A stretch of 64,000 nucleotides of DNA from Aphanothece sp. CMT-3BRIN-NPC111 (GCA_019359765.1 JAHHGU010000002.1:62001-126000); one strand, 5' to 3'; positions 16,584-26,996 are shown, counted from the first letter of the stretch. Program-made: numbers and translations. Notes: a model not told the origin generated them from the sequence alone.

Positions 16584-17837
16584 ATGAAAGATTTTAGTCA
16601 AGCGTTGCTCAATAAAATTGATATTATTGTAGAGAACTGGATTGAAGCTGTTCGCCAGGATGGACAGATTGAGAGTGCTAAGCAGCTACCTTACAAGGCT
16701 GTACGTGATAGCCTGCCCATCGTTCTCCAGGCGATCGCCACAATGCTATCGGAAACTGAAGATTCTGATATTGAGACGCTAGTGCAGAAGAGTATAGAGC
16801 ATGGCGTTCTCAGGGCTAAACAAGGGTACGATGCAGAAGAAATTGCCCGGGAGTACCGCTTAGTACGTTGGGTGATTTTTTCTACTTTAGAGCCGGATCT
16901 GCTGAAAGGATCGTCGGCAGAAGTGATTCGAGCTTGCCGTCTAATTGATACTGCCCTAGATGAAGTCATTGCCCGGTGCTTCAAAAGCTATACTGATGAG
17001 CGATTGCATGATATTGAGCAGGTTCAAAGTCAGTTGCAACTTGCCAATCAAGAACTGACTCGTTTAGTTCGTGCTAATAAAGATAACCTCTCTGAACTCG
17101 CCCATGAATTAAAAACTCCGCTGACCTCAATTATCGGTTATTCGGATTTGTTTTTGCGTCAACAACGACAGCCTAACGAGCCAAGCGATTCATTGCCTAA
17201 CTTGGGACACATTGAGAAAGTATTACGCAATGGGCGACAGTTACTTCACCTGATCAATGATGCCCTAGAAATCTCTCGGTATGAAGCAGGGAAAATGCAA
17301 TTGCACCCAACAATAACAGATGTACGAGCCTTAATTAAAAATGTTATAGAAATAGTGGAGCCTTTGGCACGCTCGAAAGATTTAGATGTATTGGTTGAGT
17401 GCGATCGCGCTCCTGATGAAGTTATGACAGATCCCTTAAGATTGCAGCAAATTGTCACGAATCTTCTCAGCAACGCGATTCGTTATACCAAGGCAGGCTC
17501 CATTAAATTAGTGTGCCAGTTACTACCCAATAACCACTGGTCTATTTCTGTTACTGATACCGGGATTGGGATTAATATAGAACACCAAAAGCAGATATTT
17601 GATCCTTATTTTAGAGTTTTTCCTAACGATTCTCCTAAGCAGGGACTACGCGAACAGTCTTATCCTGCCAATAGTACGGGTCTAGGACTAGCCATCGTTT
17701 CTCGGCTGGTAAAACTACTGCAAGGCAAAATTGAGGTTAATTCCGAAATGGGTGTTGGTTCCACTTTTACTGTAGTTTTGCCGTTGGAAGTGAAAATATC
17801 ATTAGATCTTGAACCGCAGCTAAATATAAATAAGTAG
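16584..17837 (+). CDS. Sensor histidine kinase with RsbR-type N-terminal domain
   Basis: A 417-residue soluble kinase. Residues 1-140 form an all-helical domain (QALLNKIDIIVENWIEAVRQ ... AREYRLVRWVIF) like the RsbRD_N module of stressosome-type regulators. A short coiled coil links to HisKA (phosphoacceptor His in SELAHELKTPLTSI, near 176) and an HATPase_c domain with the N box NLLSNAIRYT and G boxes DTGIGI and GLGLAIV. No transmembrane segment is seen. No response regulator adjoins, so it is an orphan. It is divergently oriented from the c-di-AMP-riboswitch transporter operon, which may be chance. Confidence 0.9.
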   Translation: MKDFSQALLNKIDIIVENWIEAVRQDGQIESAKQLPYKAVRDSLPIVLQAIATMLSETEDSDIETLVQKSIEHGVLRAKQGYDAEEIAREYRLVRWVIFSTLEPDLLKGSSAEVIRACRLIDTALDEVIARCFKSYTDERLHDIEQVQSQLQLANQELTRLVRANKDNLSELAHELKTPLTSIIGYSDLFLRQQRQPNEPSDSLPNLGHIEKVLRNGRQLLHLINDALEISRYEAGKMQLHPTITDVRALIKNVIEIVEPLARSKDLDVLVECDRAPDEVMTDPLRLQQIVTNLLSNAIRYTKAGSIKLVCQLLPNNHWSISVTDTGIGINIEHQKQIFDPYFRVFPNDSPKQGLREQSYPANSTGLGLAIVSRLVKLLQGKIEVNSEMGVGSTFTVVLPLEVKISLDLEPQLNINK

Positions 17838-18194
17838 GTTGGGGTTGTTAGTAGTAAATTTTTCCCTTACTATGTGAGAATTGTTGGAGTGAATAAACCG
17901 CAAAGACGCAAAGAACGCTAAGTAAAGAAAAGAAAGGAACAATCTCACAAATAAGTTAGAACTGCTATAGCAATCTTAAATTATTTGTGAACTTTATAGA
18001 TAGCTTTTTCCTTCGTTCCTTTGCGCCTTTGTGGTTCATGAAAAAAGTATTTTTCACAAATCAAATAGGATTGCTATATATGCACTCCGGTAGCATCGGT
18101 TGTGTATGGAGTACAATACGTTGCAAAGCAACACGGTGTGTGGCCAATTGCGTGCAAACTGCTATTTACGGTATCGATGCAACCGGAAGCAATA
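17838..18194. repeat. Repeat-rich spacer, no gene
   Basis: It contains AACCGCAAAGACGCAAAGAACGC (about 17895-17920). An oppositely oriented block at about 18011-18078 (CTTCGTTCCTTTGCGCCTTTGTGG, then a run ending ACAAATCAAATAGG) recurs with few changes at about 57288-57352. This is a dispersed repeat. Confidence 0.6.
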
Positions 18195-19289
18195 TTATCT
18201 GTTTTTCCTCCTACCCTTTTTTCCACCCAGGCGAGTAACCTGACGGTAAGCAGTGGTGAATAAGCTCAATCCTATAAAAATGGGGTGTACAGAGTTGCGC
18301 TGATTGCGTCGGTGTCTGGGAAGGGTGGACGTACTGGAACGCGGATTATCCTGCTCCTGCGCTGCTTCCTCAAGGTTGCTGGTGTGAGGTATACCTTGGT
18401 TTGCTCTAGCCTCATCGGTAAGGGGTATGGCATTCTTATTTGGGACAATTTGGGAGCCGTACTTATTGGCGTAAACCTGAGTAAACTCTGCGCCAAAGAA
18501 GAGAATTTGGGCAGAGTAATTCACCCACAGCAGAAACACAACGAACGAACCAGCTGCGCCGTAGGTTGAACCCACACTGCTATTGCCTAAATACAGCCCA
18601 ATCGCCCACCTGCCAATGGAAAATAGCAGGGAGGTGATGGCGGCTCCTAGCCAAACGTCACCCCAAGCAATTTTGACATCCGGCAGGATTCTGTAAATCA
18701 TCGCAAAGAGTAGCGTGATGACGCCGAAGGAGATGGCAAAGTTTAATATCCGCACCACGATATCAAGATTGGGGAGCAGCTGACCCAAATAACCACCCAC
18801 AGCTGCCAAAGCAGTGCTTAAACCCAGTGACACCAGCAGTAAAAAGCCGATGCCCAAAACCATTGCAAAGGAAATAAAGCGGTGTTTAACGACGGCTTTG
18901 ACGCCCTGCCCCGGCTTAGGGGCAACTTCCCAGATGGTGTTGAGTGAATCTTGCAACTCGGCAAATACACCAGAGGCACCGAACAACAGGATAACAACAC
19001 TGATAATGGTGGCGATAGTTCCCTCTGCTGGCTTGCGGGAATTAACAATCATTTGCTGGATAGCTTTTGCGCCTTCTTGGCCGACTAAACCTTGAATTTG
19101 CTCGTCAATTCGACCTTGAGCTGCATCTTGCCCAAACACCAGAGCAACGATCGCAATCACAATAATCAGCAAGGGAGCAACAGAAAAAGCGGTGTAATAC
19201 GACAAAGCTGCCGCCAGCCTGGCAGCTTTGTCCTCTTGCCATTCCTGAAATGTTTCTTTAAACAGCCCTAAAATATCTTTTGGTTTCAT
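18195..19289 (-). CDS. YihY/virulence factor BrkB family inner-membrane protein
   Basis: The 364-residue protein has the family pattern: an N-terminal amphipathic stretch, DKAARLAAALSYYTAFSVAPLLIIVIA, a GVFAELQDSLNTIWEV motif and five to six hydrophobic helices up to about residue 270. A polar, basic 90-residue tail follows. The family was once called RNase BN, but that activity belongs to another protein; its real role, perhaps transport, is unsettled. The tail is poorly conserved and may be cytoplasmic. No functional link to neighbours is visible. Confidence 0.9.
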   Translation of the reverse strand: MKPKDILGLFKETFQEWQEDKAARLAAALSYYTAFSVAPLLIIVIAIVALVFGQDAAQGRIDEQIQGLVGQEGAKAIQQMIVNSRKPAEGTIATIISVVILLFGASGVFAELQDSLNTIWEVAPKPGQGVKAVVKHRFISFAMVLGIGFLLLVSLGLSTALAAVGGYLGQLLPNLDIVVRILNFAISFGVITLLFAMIYRILPDVKIAWGDVWLGAAITSLLFSIGRWAIGLYLGNSSVGSTYGAAGSFVVFLLWVNYSAQILFFGAEFTQVYANKYGSQIVPNKNAIPLTDEARANQGIPHTSNLEEAAQEQDNPRSSTSTLPRHRRNQRNSVHPIFIGLSLFTTAYRQVTRLGGKKGRRKNR

Positions 19290-19498
19290 TACTCACAACT
19301 CCTTAACTCAGCTGCACCAGCCTTATTTGAGTTTGAAGTTTATAGTTTGGAGTTAAAAGACTCTAAAGTAATAATTAAGTGAGGCTAGCTGAAGAATCTA
19401 ACTCCCTAACCCCCTAATTCTTCCCGTGTCCCCCTTTATCCCTTTGCTTGTGGAGGGAAGACAGTCTTGATTAGCGCGATCGCTCCTTCTTAATACTT

Positions 19499-20182
19499 CT
19501 ACATCATCCTTTGTTTTTTCAACTTGGCTAGCGCATCTTCAGCTGCCTGCTTCTCTGCCTCTTTTTTACTCCGTCCCTTACCTACTCCATACTCTTTCTC
19601 ACCCACAAACACTTTGGCGATAAATACTGGGGCGTGAGACGCACCACCTGCCGAGACAGTAACGTATTTAGGAGGAGTGGGGCTAATATTCGTCTGCACC
19701 CATTGCTGGAAGCGATTTTTAGCGTCTACAGTAGAAAGAGATACAACAATAGTATCAGGCACTGCATCAAATAGCGCTTCCACACAAGTACGAACGGCTT
19801 CAATATTGGAATTGTTATCTAAATAGTAAGCACCAACAACGGCTTCAAAAGTGCTACTCAATAAATTAGGATTTTGGAAGCCACCATCTAGAATTGCACC
19901 TTTCCCCAACCGCATTCTCAAGTCTAAACCTACTTCAATAGCAAACTTTGCTAGCTGTTTCTCATCTACGAGTGCTGAACGCTTACGAGTAAGTTCACCT
20001 TCTGTAATTTTCGGGTGACGATGATAGAGATACTCGCCGCTCAAAAAATTTAGCAACGCATCACCTAGAAACTCTAGGCGTTCGTTGTCTTCCCCTTCTC
20101 CAGGGTTTTCGCTGACATAAGAACGGTGGGTAAGCGCACGGCGCAATAATTTTTCATCTTGGAATGTCAAAAGTTTGTGCAT
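19499..20182 (-). CDS. rnc: Ribonuclease III
   Basis: The 227-residue protein has the RNase III signature NERLEFLGDALLNF with the catalytic Glu/Asp, the second acidic cluster in STFEAVVGAYYLD, and a C-terminal double-stranded RNA-binding domain (DAKNRFQQWVQTN ... GRSKKEAEKQAAEDALAKL). It cleaves double-stranded RNA in rRNA processing and in turnover of structured RNAs. Cyanobacteria often carry several RNase III-type genes, and this full-length form is one of them. A terminator pair lies between it and the NYN gene upstream. Confidence 0.95.
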   Translation of the reverse strand: MHKLLTFQDEKLLRRALTHRSYVSENPGEGEDNERLEFLGDALLNFLSGEYLYHRHPKITEGELTRKRSALVDEKQLAKFAIEVGLDLRMRLGKGAILDGGFQNPNLLSSTFEAVVGAYYLDNNSNIEAVRTCVEALFDAVPDTIVVSLSTVDAKNRFQQWVQTNISPTPPKYVTVSAGGASHAPVFIAKVFVGEKEYGVGKGRSKKEAEKQAAEDALAKLKKQRMM

Positions 20183-20224
20183 TTCTCTCTTTTTTCTTGT
20201 TGTTGTAATTATTTATACAGAAAC

Positions 20225-20247
20225 AAAAAACCGCCAATAGCGGTTTT
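20225..20247 (-). terminator. Rho-independent terminator of the NYN gene
   Basis: Minus strand: AAAACCGC-TATT-GGCGGTTTT followed by T residues, about 90 bases past the NYN stop. Confidence 0.75.
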
Positions 20248-20253
20248 CTTGGA

Positions 20254-20284
20254 GAAGCCCGGTTTCTTTAATAAACCGGGCTTC
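20254..20284. repeat. Perfect 12-bp hairpin beside the terminator
   Basis: GAAGCCCGGTTT (20254-20265) pairs fully with AAACCGGGCTTC (20273-20284) across a seven-base loop. It may be a second terminator or a small dispersed palindrome. Confidence 0.7.
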
Positions 20285-20334
20285 TGGTTGCTGTATAATC
20301 GGAGGCTAAAAGAACGCCAGGCTGCTAGTTTATT

Positions 20335-21123
20335 TTACTCAGCTAAAAACAATTCCTGATTTTTCATTTTGACTTTTCCCTCTGCTTCAACAGCATTAAG
20401 AAAGTTGCTGAAGCGTGAAAATGTTTTGCCATCAGATTTACGGATAGAATTAATTCCTTGATAGTTGGGAAAGCGTTTATTATTACGCATCAGATTGTTA
20501 ATCAAGGAAAATCCTGTATGCTTATGTTGGCTTAATGCCGTCTTGATAGCTTCGAGTAGACACGCGATAGCATCCTCGTAAGTAATATAAGAAAAAACGC
20601 CATCTGTCTTAGGTTTAGTCTTGATCCCAACTAACTGAGGCAATTCGTCTATAAAGTGGAATTCATCAACAATATTCATCAGCTTTTTACTTTCATTACC
20701 TCGTTGTGCAAAAACTATTACTTTTTTACCCAAAGAACGCAGAACACAAATTAAGCCTGCAAAGTCCCGATCTCCTAAAACAAGGATAATGATGTCAGGA
20801 GAAGGCTTAAAGGCAACTTGGTTAATACAGTCAGCTATTAATCGATTATCTGCACTATTTTTTGAAGGATCGGGAACATCAACACATTTATACCCAAAAC
20901 GCTCTAATTTATCTTTGGCAGAAGATTGGTCTTTATGTTGTGAGTTATAGTAAACATTCGCGCCACTAAAACGCCCCTGTTGTCGGCAAAAGTCTAACAA
21001 ATTAATAGCCCAATTCGGCAAGTTATTCTGTTTACATTTAACGTTTTGAAGATCCCACGCTACGCAAACTAAAGGTTGCTTCTGGCTGGTTTGTCCGTTT
21101 GAAGCTAGATGAAAGTCTGCCAT
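20335..21123 (-). CDS. NYN-domain (LabA/DUF88-like) protein with C-terminal OST-HTH/LOTUS-like domain
   Basis: Start MADFHLASNG at 21123 is chosen, although the frame extends 16 codons upstream. The PIN-like NYN fold is marked by acidic residues in VAWDLQNVK, DNRLIADC and LVLGDRDFAGLICVLRSLGKKVIVFA, an arrangement used for metal-dependent RNA cleavage. Residues about 190-262 (ALSQHKHTGFSLINNLMR, then FSRFSNFLNAVEAEGKVKM) resemble an OST-HTH/LOTUS winged helix that binds RNA. The family includes the cyanobacterial LabA-type proteins. A role as a processing nuclease is inferred. The next gene on the same strand is rnc, but a terminator separates them. Confidence 0.82.
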   Translation of the reverse strand: MADFHLASNGQTSQKQPLVCVAWDLQNVKCKQNNLPNWAINLLDFCRQQGRFSGANVYYNSQHKDQSSAKDKLERFGYKCVDVPDPSKNSADNRLIADCINQVAFKPSPDIIILVLGDRDFAGLICVLRSLGKKVIVFAQRGNESKKLMNIVDEFHFIDELPQLVGIKTKPKTDGVFSYITYEDAIACLLEAIKTALSQHKHTGFSLINNLMRNNKRFPNYQGINSIRKSDGKTFSRFSNFLNAVEAEGKVKMKNQELFLAE

Positions 21124-21276
21124 GTTACTATTTAGTGATTTTTTGTGGACTAGACAGCCTACGTCAATCACACATCTAGCGGTAGCAAAAAATAGTCCCA
21201 GGGATTTCTAAAAAATGAATGTTCCCTTACGACAAAATCGCCGACCTTCACAGTTATTTGGTTATAGTCTCAGATA

Positions 21277-21443
21277 GAGGATTTTTGGTATCCTGCCCAT
21301 CGTCCACTCAACCAGCTGAATGAATATTTAGCTAAAGATCTCGTCATTCTCCTAAAAAGTTTAATTAAAGGGATGACCAGACGTTCAACTGAATACTCAG
21401 CCAACGGGATGACCGGGCGATCGGCAGGATACTAAAAATCCTC
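21277..21443. repeat. 167-base imperfect palindrome upstream of chlD (MITE or structured RNA)
   Basis: The left arm (GAGGATTTTTGGTATCCTGCC at 21277) and right arm (mirror GGCAGGATACTAAAAATCCTC ending 21443) pair. Pairing continues inward with about two-thirds identity through GTCATTC/GGGATGAC to a TTTAATTAAA centre. The whole 460-base gap between the NYN gene and chlD otherwise lacks coding sequence. Confidence 0.65.
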
Positions 21444-21631
21444 AAAGTGAGACAGCAACCAACATCTTGCGTTTTATAATGCGGATTAACCATCTGTATT
21501 CCCAAATAAAAGCATACTAAAAGTAAATTGTCAAGAGACAATCAGAATTGATTTGTCTGGTAATAATTAGGCAACTATCTGTCATTCTGCTCTTGATATG
21601 CTGAAATACTGGACTAGCGAAGATTAAAACG

Positions 21632-23662
21632 ATGCCTGCGCCCACTACTACCCCTAAAACTACCGCCTTTCCCCTGACCGCTGTTGTGGGTCAAGAAGCC
21701 ATCAAACTCGCGTTACTCTTAGCAGCGGTCGATCCAGGACTGGGAGGAGTGGCGATCGCCGGTCGTCGCGGCACGGCTAAATCCGTTATGGCTCGCGCCC
21801 TCCACGCCTTAATGCCACCGATTGAAGTGGTCAAAAATTCCTTTTGTAACTGCGACCCCAGCCGTCCTGAAGAATGGGATGACAAAACAATAGAGACGTT
21901 CTACCAGAACGTCCCTACAGGAGACATCCCCACGGAGGTGATTCCTGCTACCTTCGTGCAGATTCCTTTGGGGATAACAGAAGATCGATTATTAGGTTCG
22001 GTGGATGTGGAGAAATCTGTCAAACAGGGAGAATCGGTGTTTCAGCACGGTTTGCTGGCGCAGGCACATCGGGGCGTCCTCTATGTGGATGAAATCAACC
22101 TGCTAGATGACCAGATTTCTAACTTGCTGCTCACTGTATTCACGGAAGGGCGCAACCAAATTGAGCGAGAAGGCATTAGTTTTCAGCATCCCTGTAAAGC
22201 TTTGTTAATTGCTACCTATAACCCAGAAGAAGGGGGGCTGCGAGAGCATTTGCTGGATCGGATTGCGATCGCACTTTCCGCTGATGCTGTCCTTGGCTTA
22301 GATGAACGGGTGCAGGCAGTAGAGCAAGCAATTCAATACGCTAGCTCTCCCCAGGTGTTTCTAGAACAATACAACGAAGATATCGACGACCTCAAGACAC
22401 AGATCGTTCTGGCGCGGGAATGGCTCAAGGATGTCCGCATCACCCACGATCAAATTGCCTATCTTGTTAATGAAGCCATTAGAGGAGGCGTCCAAGGGCA
22501 TCGAGCGGAACTATTTGCCGTGCGGGTTGCAAAGGCAGCAGCTGCCCTGGAGGGGCGTACAAACGTTACAGCTGAAGATTTGCGTCGTGCAGTAGAACTT
22601 GTAATTGTGCCACGGTCAACAATTGTGCAGACGCCGCCGGAAGAACAACAACCGCCGCCACCGCCGCCACCACCACCTCAAAACGAATCTCAGCAAGAGC
22701 AAGAGGAACAGGAAGAAGAGGAAAAAGAGGAAGAAGAAGAAAAAGAACAGGAACCACCCAGTATCCCAGAAGAATTTATCTTTGATTCTGAAGGTGTCAT
22801 CCTCGACCCTACTGTTCTTTACTTTACCCAGATGGCGAAGCGGCAAGGGAAATCCGGCAGTCGCAGTATCATTTTTTCTGAAGATAGAGGTCGCTACGTC
22901 AAGCCAGTCTTACCCAAAGGAGCGGTACGGCGAATTGCTGTTGATGCCACCTTACGGGCGGCTGCACCTTATCAAAAGGCACGGCGGATGCGCCAGCCAA
23001 ACCGACGGGTAATTGTGGAACAAGGGGATATTCGGGCGAAGCGTTTAGCCAGAAAAGCGGGTGCGCTAGTAGTCTTTGTTGTGGATGCTTCTGGTTCAAT
23101 GGCGCTGAACCGCATGCAGTCAGCTAAGGGTGCAGTGATGCGCCTGCTGACGGAAGCTTATCAAAACCGCGACCAAGTGGCGCTGATTCCTTTCCGAGGA
23201 GAACAAGCTGAGGTACTTTTACCCCCAACTCGTTCGATTGCCTTGGCGCGGGGACGGCTGGAACGCTTGCCTTGCGGCGGTGGTTCCCCCCTAGCTCACG
23301 GTTTAACTCAGGCAGTGCGGGTAGGTATGAATGCCCAAATGTCCGGAGATATTGGCCAGGTGGTAATTGTGGCAATTACCGATGGACGGGGTAATATTTC
23401 CCTGGCTCGTTCTCTGGGCGAACCTTTAACAGAAGGGGAAAAGCCGGATATTAAGGCGGAACTATTGGATATTGCCTCCCGGATTCGAGCTTTGGGAATT
23501 CAGCTGTTAGTAATTGATACGGAAAATAAGTTTATTTCCACTGGATTTGCCAAGGAATTAGCTAAACAAGCTGGGGGGAAATATTATCACTTGCCCAAGG
23601 CGACAGATCAGGCGATCGCAGCTATGACCAGAGGTGCGATCGCGGATCTCAAATCTCGGTGA
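21632..23662 (+). CDS. chlD: Magnesium chelatase ATPase subunit D
   Basis: ChlD joins ChlI and ChlH to insert Mg2+ into protoporphyrin IX, the first committed step of chlorophyll synthesis. The 676-residue length is normal. It has an N-terminal AAA+ domain ([48 protein letters not shown]), a Pro-rich then Glu-rich linker (about residues 330-370) and a C-terminal VWA domain with a MIDAS motif ([18 protein letters not shown]). Bases 21891-21919, coding for ETFYQNVPT, form a hairpin nearly identical to the intergenic GAGACG repeat, an oddity inside an essential gene. Another tetrapyrrole gene, hemC, is in this window but far away. Confidence 0.96.
   Translation: MPAPTTTPKTTAFPLTAVVGQEAIKLALLLAAVDPGLGGVAIAGRRGTAKSVMARALHALMPPIEVVKNSFCNCDPSRPEEWDDKTIETFYQNVPTGDIPTEVIPATFVQIPLGITEDRLLGSVDVEKSVKQGESVFQHGLLAQAHRGVLYVDEINLLDDQISNLLLTVFTEGRNQIEREGISFQHPCKALLIATYNPEEGGLREHLLDRIAIALSADAVLGLDERVQAVEQAIQYASSPQVFLEQYNEDIDDLKTQIVLAREWLKDVRITHDQIAYLVNEAIRGGVQGHRAELFAVRVAKAAAALEGRTNVTAEDLRRAVELVIVPRSTIVQTPPEEQQPPPPPPPPPQNESQQEQEEQEEEEKEEEEEKEQEPPSIPEEFIFDSEGVILDPTVLYFTQMAKRQGKSGSRSIIFSEDRGRYVKPVLPKGAVRRIAVDATLRAAAPYQKARRMRQPNRRVIVEQGDIRAKRLARKAGALVVFVVDASGSMALNRMQSAKGAVMRLLTEAYQNRDQVALIPFRGEQAEVLLPPTRSIALARGRLERLPCGGGSPLAHGLTQAVRVGMNAQMSGDIGQVVIVAITDGRGNISLARSLGEPLTEGEKPDIKAELLDIASRIRALGIQLLVIDTENKFISTGFAKELAKQAGGKYYHLPKATDQAIAAMTRGAIADLKSR
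21891..21919 (+). repeat. GAGACG hairpin inside chlD coding sequence
   Basis: TAGAGACGTTCT-ACC-AGAACGTCCCTACA has an 8-bp perfect core stem (GACGTTCT/AGAACGTC) and repeat-like flanks. It is read in frame as part of ChlD. Confidence 0.7.
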
Positions 23663-23978
23663 TCCCGCGAATGCGTACGCACGCTAAGCGATGATGTCTC
23701 GACCCCAAATGCACAGAATGTAGAGACGTGCCTTAGCGGAGCCATGCGCTCTCTTCGCTATTGGCGCGTCTCTACTAGGTAACGGACTTTTAATTTCTGG
23801 AGATGTCTATTTAATCTATCGCAGTTGCCATAAGAGGTAGGACAATCGACACGGGGCCCCCTGCACCCAGAGACGCCCTGCCAGGGCGTCTCTACTTTCT
23901 GTATGTTTGCTAAAAGCTAATTGCTAAAAGCTAATTGCTATATATAATCTACACGGCTGTTTTCTGAGAGAGTGATAG
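23663..23978. repeat. Spacer with two GAGACG-type hairpins and a MITE-like copy
   Basis: First, GTAGAGACGTGCC...GGCGCGTCTCTAC (23720-23775) is a long hairpin with a further repeat in its loop. Second, a forward TATAGCA-family copy (about 23821-23943) carries the perfect stem AGAGACGCCCT-GCC-AGGGCGTCTCT (23869-23893). It ends in a doubled GCTAAAAGCTAATT. No gene is seen. Confidence 0.7.
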
Positions 23979-24446
23979 ATGTCGCCTTCTTCATTGCCGC
24001 TAGGATGCGTTATGCGCCCAGCTCGTACCAGCGATATATGGGCAATTCGGAAATTAGTGTTCAGTGCAAAACTCGATCCTACCCAGTTACGCTGGTCACA
24101 GTTTTGGGTTATTGAATATGAGGAATATATAGTAGCTTGTGGACAGTTGCGCTCTTTTTCAGAAGCGCAAGAACTCGGTAGTTTAGTGGTTGCACCTGCT
24201 TGGCAAAATCGGGGTTTGGGTAGCTATTTAGTTAAGTATTTAATTGAGCAAGCAACTGGGCCGCTTTATCTAGAATGTCTGGGCAGCAAGCTGGCAGAGT
24301 TTTATCGTCGCTTTGGTTTTCTGTCTGTTTCTTGGCAAGAGCTACCACAACCCCTGAAATGGAAATTTGGCTTTTCTATACTGGTTTCCAAAGTATTTCC
24401 GATTATTTCTGTGCAAATTATGCAATATCAAGGTGCTTCTGAATAA
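23979..24446 (+). CDS. GNAT N-acetyltransferase
   Basis: The 155-residue protein has a short N-terminus, then MRPARTSDIWAIRKLV and the acetyl-CoA-binding segment ELGSLVVAPAWQNRGLGSYLVKYLI. YLECLGSKLAEFYRRFGF follows as the usual GNAT beta-5/alpha-4 part. A later Met (residue 12) is an alternative start. The C-terminal 40 residues are more hydrophobic than normal (FGFSILVSKVFPIISVQIM). The substrate cannot be deduced. It stands alone, bounded by repeats on both sides. Confidence 0.85.
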   Translation: MSPSSLPLGCVMRPARTSDIWAIRKLVFSAKLDPTQLRWSQFWVIEYEEYIVACGQLRSFSEAQELGSLVVAPAWQNRGLGSYLVKYLIEQATGPLYLECLGSKLAEFYRRFGFLSVSWQELPQPLKWKFGFSILVSKVFPIISVQIMQYQGASE

Positions 24447-24586
24447 ATTGGACGGCGTTAAGCCGAAAGATTTAGGAATGCGATCGCAAATTGGCAACTC
24501 CCCATATCCATAGGACTTACGCAACCAAAGAAATGGGTTTAAAGCCCCGCACTTCTAGACTGGATTATTTAACTTGAACAGCATTC

Positions 24587-24619
24587 ATCCCACGCTCCTA
24601 AAAGTGAGACGTGGGATGA
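24587..24619. repeat. Perfect 9-bp hairpin between GNAT and glgB
   Basis: CATCCCACG (24587-24595) pairs with CGTGGGATG (24611-24619). It lies between the convergent GNAT and glgB genes and may terminate one or both, or may be a transposon-end relic. A partial CTTACGCA repeat end precedes it at 24512. Confidence 0.5.
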
Positions 24620-24689
24620 GTGCGCGTGAGTTGACGACAGTAGGAGTGAATAATGCTTTGCTACAGTCAGCAAGCAACTTTTGCTGAGT

Positions 24690-26996
24690 TTATTCTGATG
24701 CAGCGTGCAATCGCATCGCCGCCTGTGTCTTCTCCCTATCCAGCTTCAAAACCAGCACCCCCAGAGGTGGCAAACACAAATCTATAGAATAAGGACGATT
24801 GTGATATGCCCATTCATCCGTCCACTTGCCGCCTAAATTCCCCATGTTGCTACCCGCATACTCACGGGCATCGCTGTTAAACAATTCTGTATAGAATCCT
24901 ATCTCAGGCACTCCCACCCGGTAATGACTATGGGGTTGGGGCGTGAAATTACAAACCGTGACCACAAACTCATCAGAATCTTTGGCACGACGGATGAACG
25001 CCACCACACTATGCCGATTGTCGCTACAGTCAATCCACTCAAACCCTGCCTCAGCAAAATCCTGGGTATACAGCGCCGCTTCGCTACAATATAGCTGGTT
25101 GAGGTCGCTCATAAACTGCTTCAGCTGTTTATGTCGGTCATGCTGTAGCAGATGCCACTCCAAGTCCCCCCAGACATTCCACTCACTCCACTGCCCAAAC
25201 TCCATACTCATAAATAAAGTCTTCTTGCCAGGGTGAGTAAACATAAAAGCGAATAGGCAACGCACATTAGCAAACTTCTGCCACTCATCCCCCGGCATCT
25301 TCCCAATTATGTTGCTCTTGCCGTGGACTATCTCATCGTGAGACAGCGCTAGCATAAAGTTCTCGCTATGGTTATACCACATACTGAAAGTGATATTGTT
25401 CTGGTGGAATTGGCGGAACCAAGGGTCCATGTGGAAGTAATCCAACATGTCATGCATCCAGCCCATATTCCACTTCAAATTAAAGCCCAACCCGCCCACA
25501 TAAGTAGGCGACGATACCATCGGCCAAGAAGTTGACTCTTCCGCAATCGAGAGAACTCCAGGAAAGTAACTGAAAAGAGTCTGATTCACCTGGCGCAGGA
25601 AATCAGCCGCCTCCAGGTTTTCCCTACCCCCGTACTGGTTAGTAACCCATTCCCCCGGCTTGCGGCAATAGTCCAGGTAGAGCATGGAAGCCACAGCATC
25701 TACCCGTATTCCATCAATGTGGTACTTGTCAAACCAAAACAAAGCGTTGGCAACCAAAAAGTTACGCACCTCGTTACGGTTGTAATTAAATACTAAAGTC
25801 CCCCACTCCTTGTGTTCGCCCTTACGGGGGTCAGCGTGTTCGTAAAGGTGTGTACCATCAAAGAAAGCCAAGCCGTGTCCATCTTTAGGAAAGTGACCCG
25901 GTACCCAGTCCACAATAACGCCAATGCCGTTTTGGTGACACTGGTCAATGAAATACATTAAATCTTCCGGCGTTCCATAGCGGGAAGTCGCGGCATAATA
26001 CCCAGTCACCTGATAGCCCCAAGAGCCATCAAAAGGATGTTCTGCGATCGGTAATAATTCAATATGAGTGAATCCCAATTCCTTCACATAAGGAATCATT
26101 CGCTCTGCTAACTCACGGTAAGTGAGGAAACGCGCCCCTTGTTTATACTCAGAAACCACCACCACTGGCTCTGCTTCACCATTCGGTAACAGCGCTGGTT
26201 CTGAGGAAGAAGCGTGTAGCCAAGAACCCACATGGCATTCATACACAGAAATCGGCTGTGTTAGGGGGTCACTGTGGCGGCGCTTTTCCATCCAGTCGGC
26301 ATCGTTCCAGCTATAGGAATCTAAGTCAGTGACTATCGAGGCAGTCTTGGGCCGGACTTCCTGCTGAAAACCGTAAGGGTCAGATTTTTCATAGATGTGA
26401 CCGTCGTAGTTTTTAATTTCGTATTTGTAGTGTTCTCCTGCCCCCAATCCTGGAATAAACAGTTCCCAAATACCATTTTCCCGTTTCCGCATTTGGTGTT
26501 GGCGACCATCCCAGTTGTTGAAATCTCCCAAAACTGAGACATTACGACCATTTGGTGCCCAGACCGCAAAGTAGACCCCCTTGACACCCTCGACTTCCAT
26601 GGCGTGGGCACCTAGTTTCTCATAGATGCGGTGATGATTTCCCTCAGCAAATAAGTGAATGTCAAAGTCTGTCAAGCCAGGAGAACCGAAAGCATAAGGA
26701 TCGTAGATAACGCGGTCGTGTTCTCCTTCTTTAATCCGCAGCTGATAGTTTGCCAGTTCCGGTGTTTCAATCGTGCATTCAAAAAAGTGAGGATGATGCA
26801 CCGCTTGCATAGGGTATTCGGTTCGTTCTTCAGGGCGAATCACCCAGGCAGCGTCGGCATTGGGGAGGTAGGCTCGAACCGCCCAGACAGTTTTGCCATC
26901 CTGCTCGATAGGATGGGGGCCAAGGATTTCAAAGGGGTCCTGATGCTGATTCCAAACAATCCGGTCAATCTGCTCTGCGGCAACGATCTTTGACAT
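24690..26996 (-). CDS. glgB: 1,4-alpha-glucan branching enzyme
   Basis: The 768-residue enzyme transfers alpha-1,4 chains to form alpha-1,6 branches in glycogen. It has an N-terminal extra domain, a CBM48 domain (about 110-220; [25 protein letters not shown], cut by normal spacing) and a GH13 barrel. The barrel motifs are [15 protein letters not shown], the nucleophile region [16 protein letters not shown], the acid/base in AEESTSWP and [13 protein letters not shown]-terminal beta domain follows. Length and motifs are those of cyanobacterial GlgB. The glycogen synthase glgA is about 18 kb away, not in an operon with it. Confidence 0.97.
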   Translation of the reverse strand: MSKIVAAEQIDRIVWNQHQDPFEILGPHPIEQDGKTVWAVRAYLPNADAAWVIRPEERTEYPMQAVHHPHFFECTIETPELANYQLRIKEGEHDRVIYDPYAFGSPGLTDFDIHLFAEGNHHRIYEKLGAHAMEVEGVKGVYFAVWAPNGRNVSVLGDFNNWDGRQHQMRKRENGIWELFIPGLGAGEHYKYEIKNYDGHIYEKSDPYGFQQEVRPKTASIVTDLDSYSWNDADWMEKRRHSDPLTQPISVYECHVGSWLHASSSEPALLPNGEAEPVVVVSEYKQGARFLTYRELAERMIPYVKELGFTHIELLPIAEHPFDGSWGYQVTGYYAATSRYGTPEDLMYFIDQCHQNGIGVIVDWVPGHFPKDGHGLAFFDGTHLYEHADPRKGEHKEWGTLVFNYNRNEVRNFLVANALFWFDKYHIDGIRVDAVASMLYLDYCRKPGEWVTNQYGGRENLEAADFLRQVNQTLFSYFPGVLSIAEESTSWPMVSSPTYVGGLGFNLKWNMGWMHDMLDYFHMDPWFRQFHQNNITFSMWYNHSENFMLALSHDEIVHGKSNIIGKMPGDEWQKFANVRCLFAFMFTHPGKKTLFMSMEFGQWSEWNVWGDLEWHLLQHDRHKQLKQFMSDLNQLYCSEAALYTQDFAEAGFEWIDCSDNRHSVVAFIRRAKDSDEFVVTVCNFTPQPHSHYRVGVPEIGFYTELFNSDAREYAGSNMGNLGGKWTDEWAYHNRPYSIDLCLPPLGVLVLKLDREKTQAAMRLHAASE

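Noticed and set aside
22605..23012. Lys/Arg-rich plus-strand frame within chlD
   Set aside because: It is the shadow of the Pro/Glu-rich ChlD linker in another frame, a low-complexity artefact.
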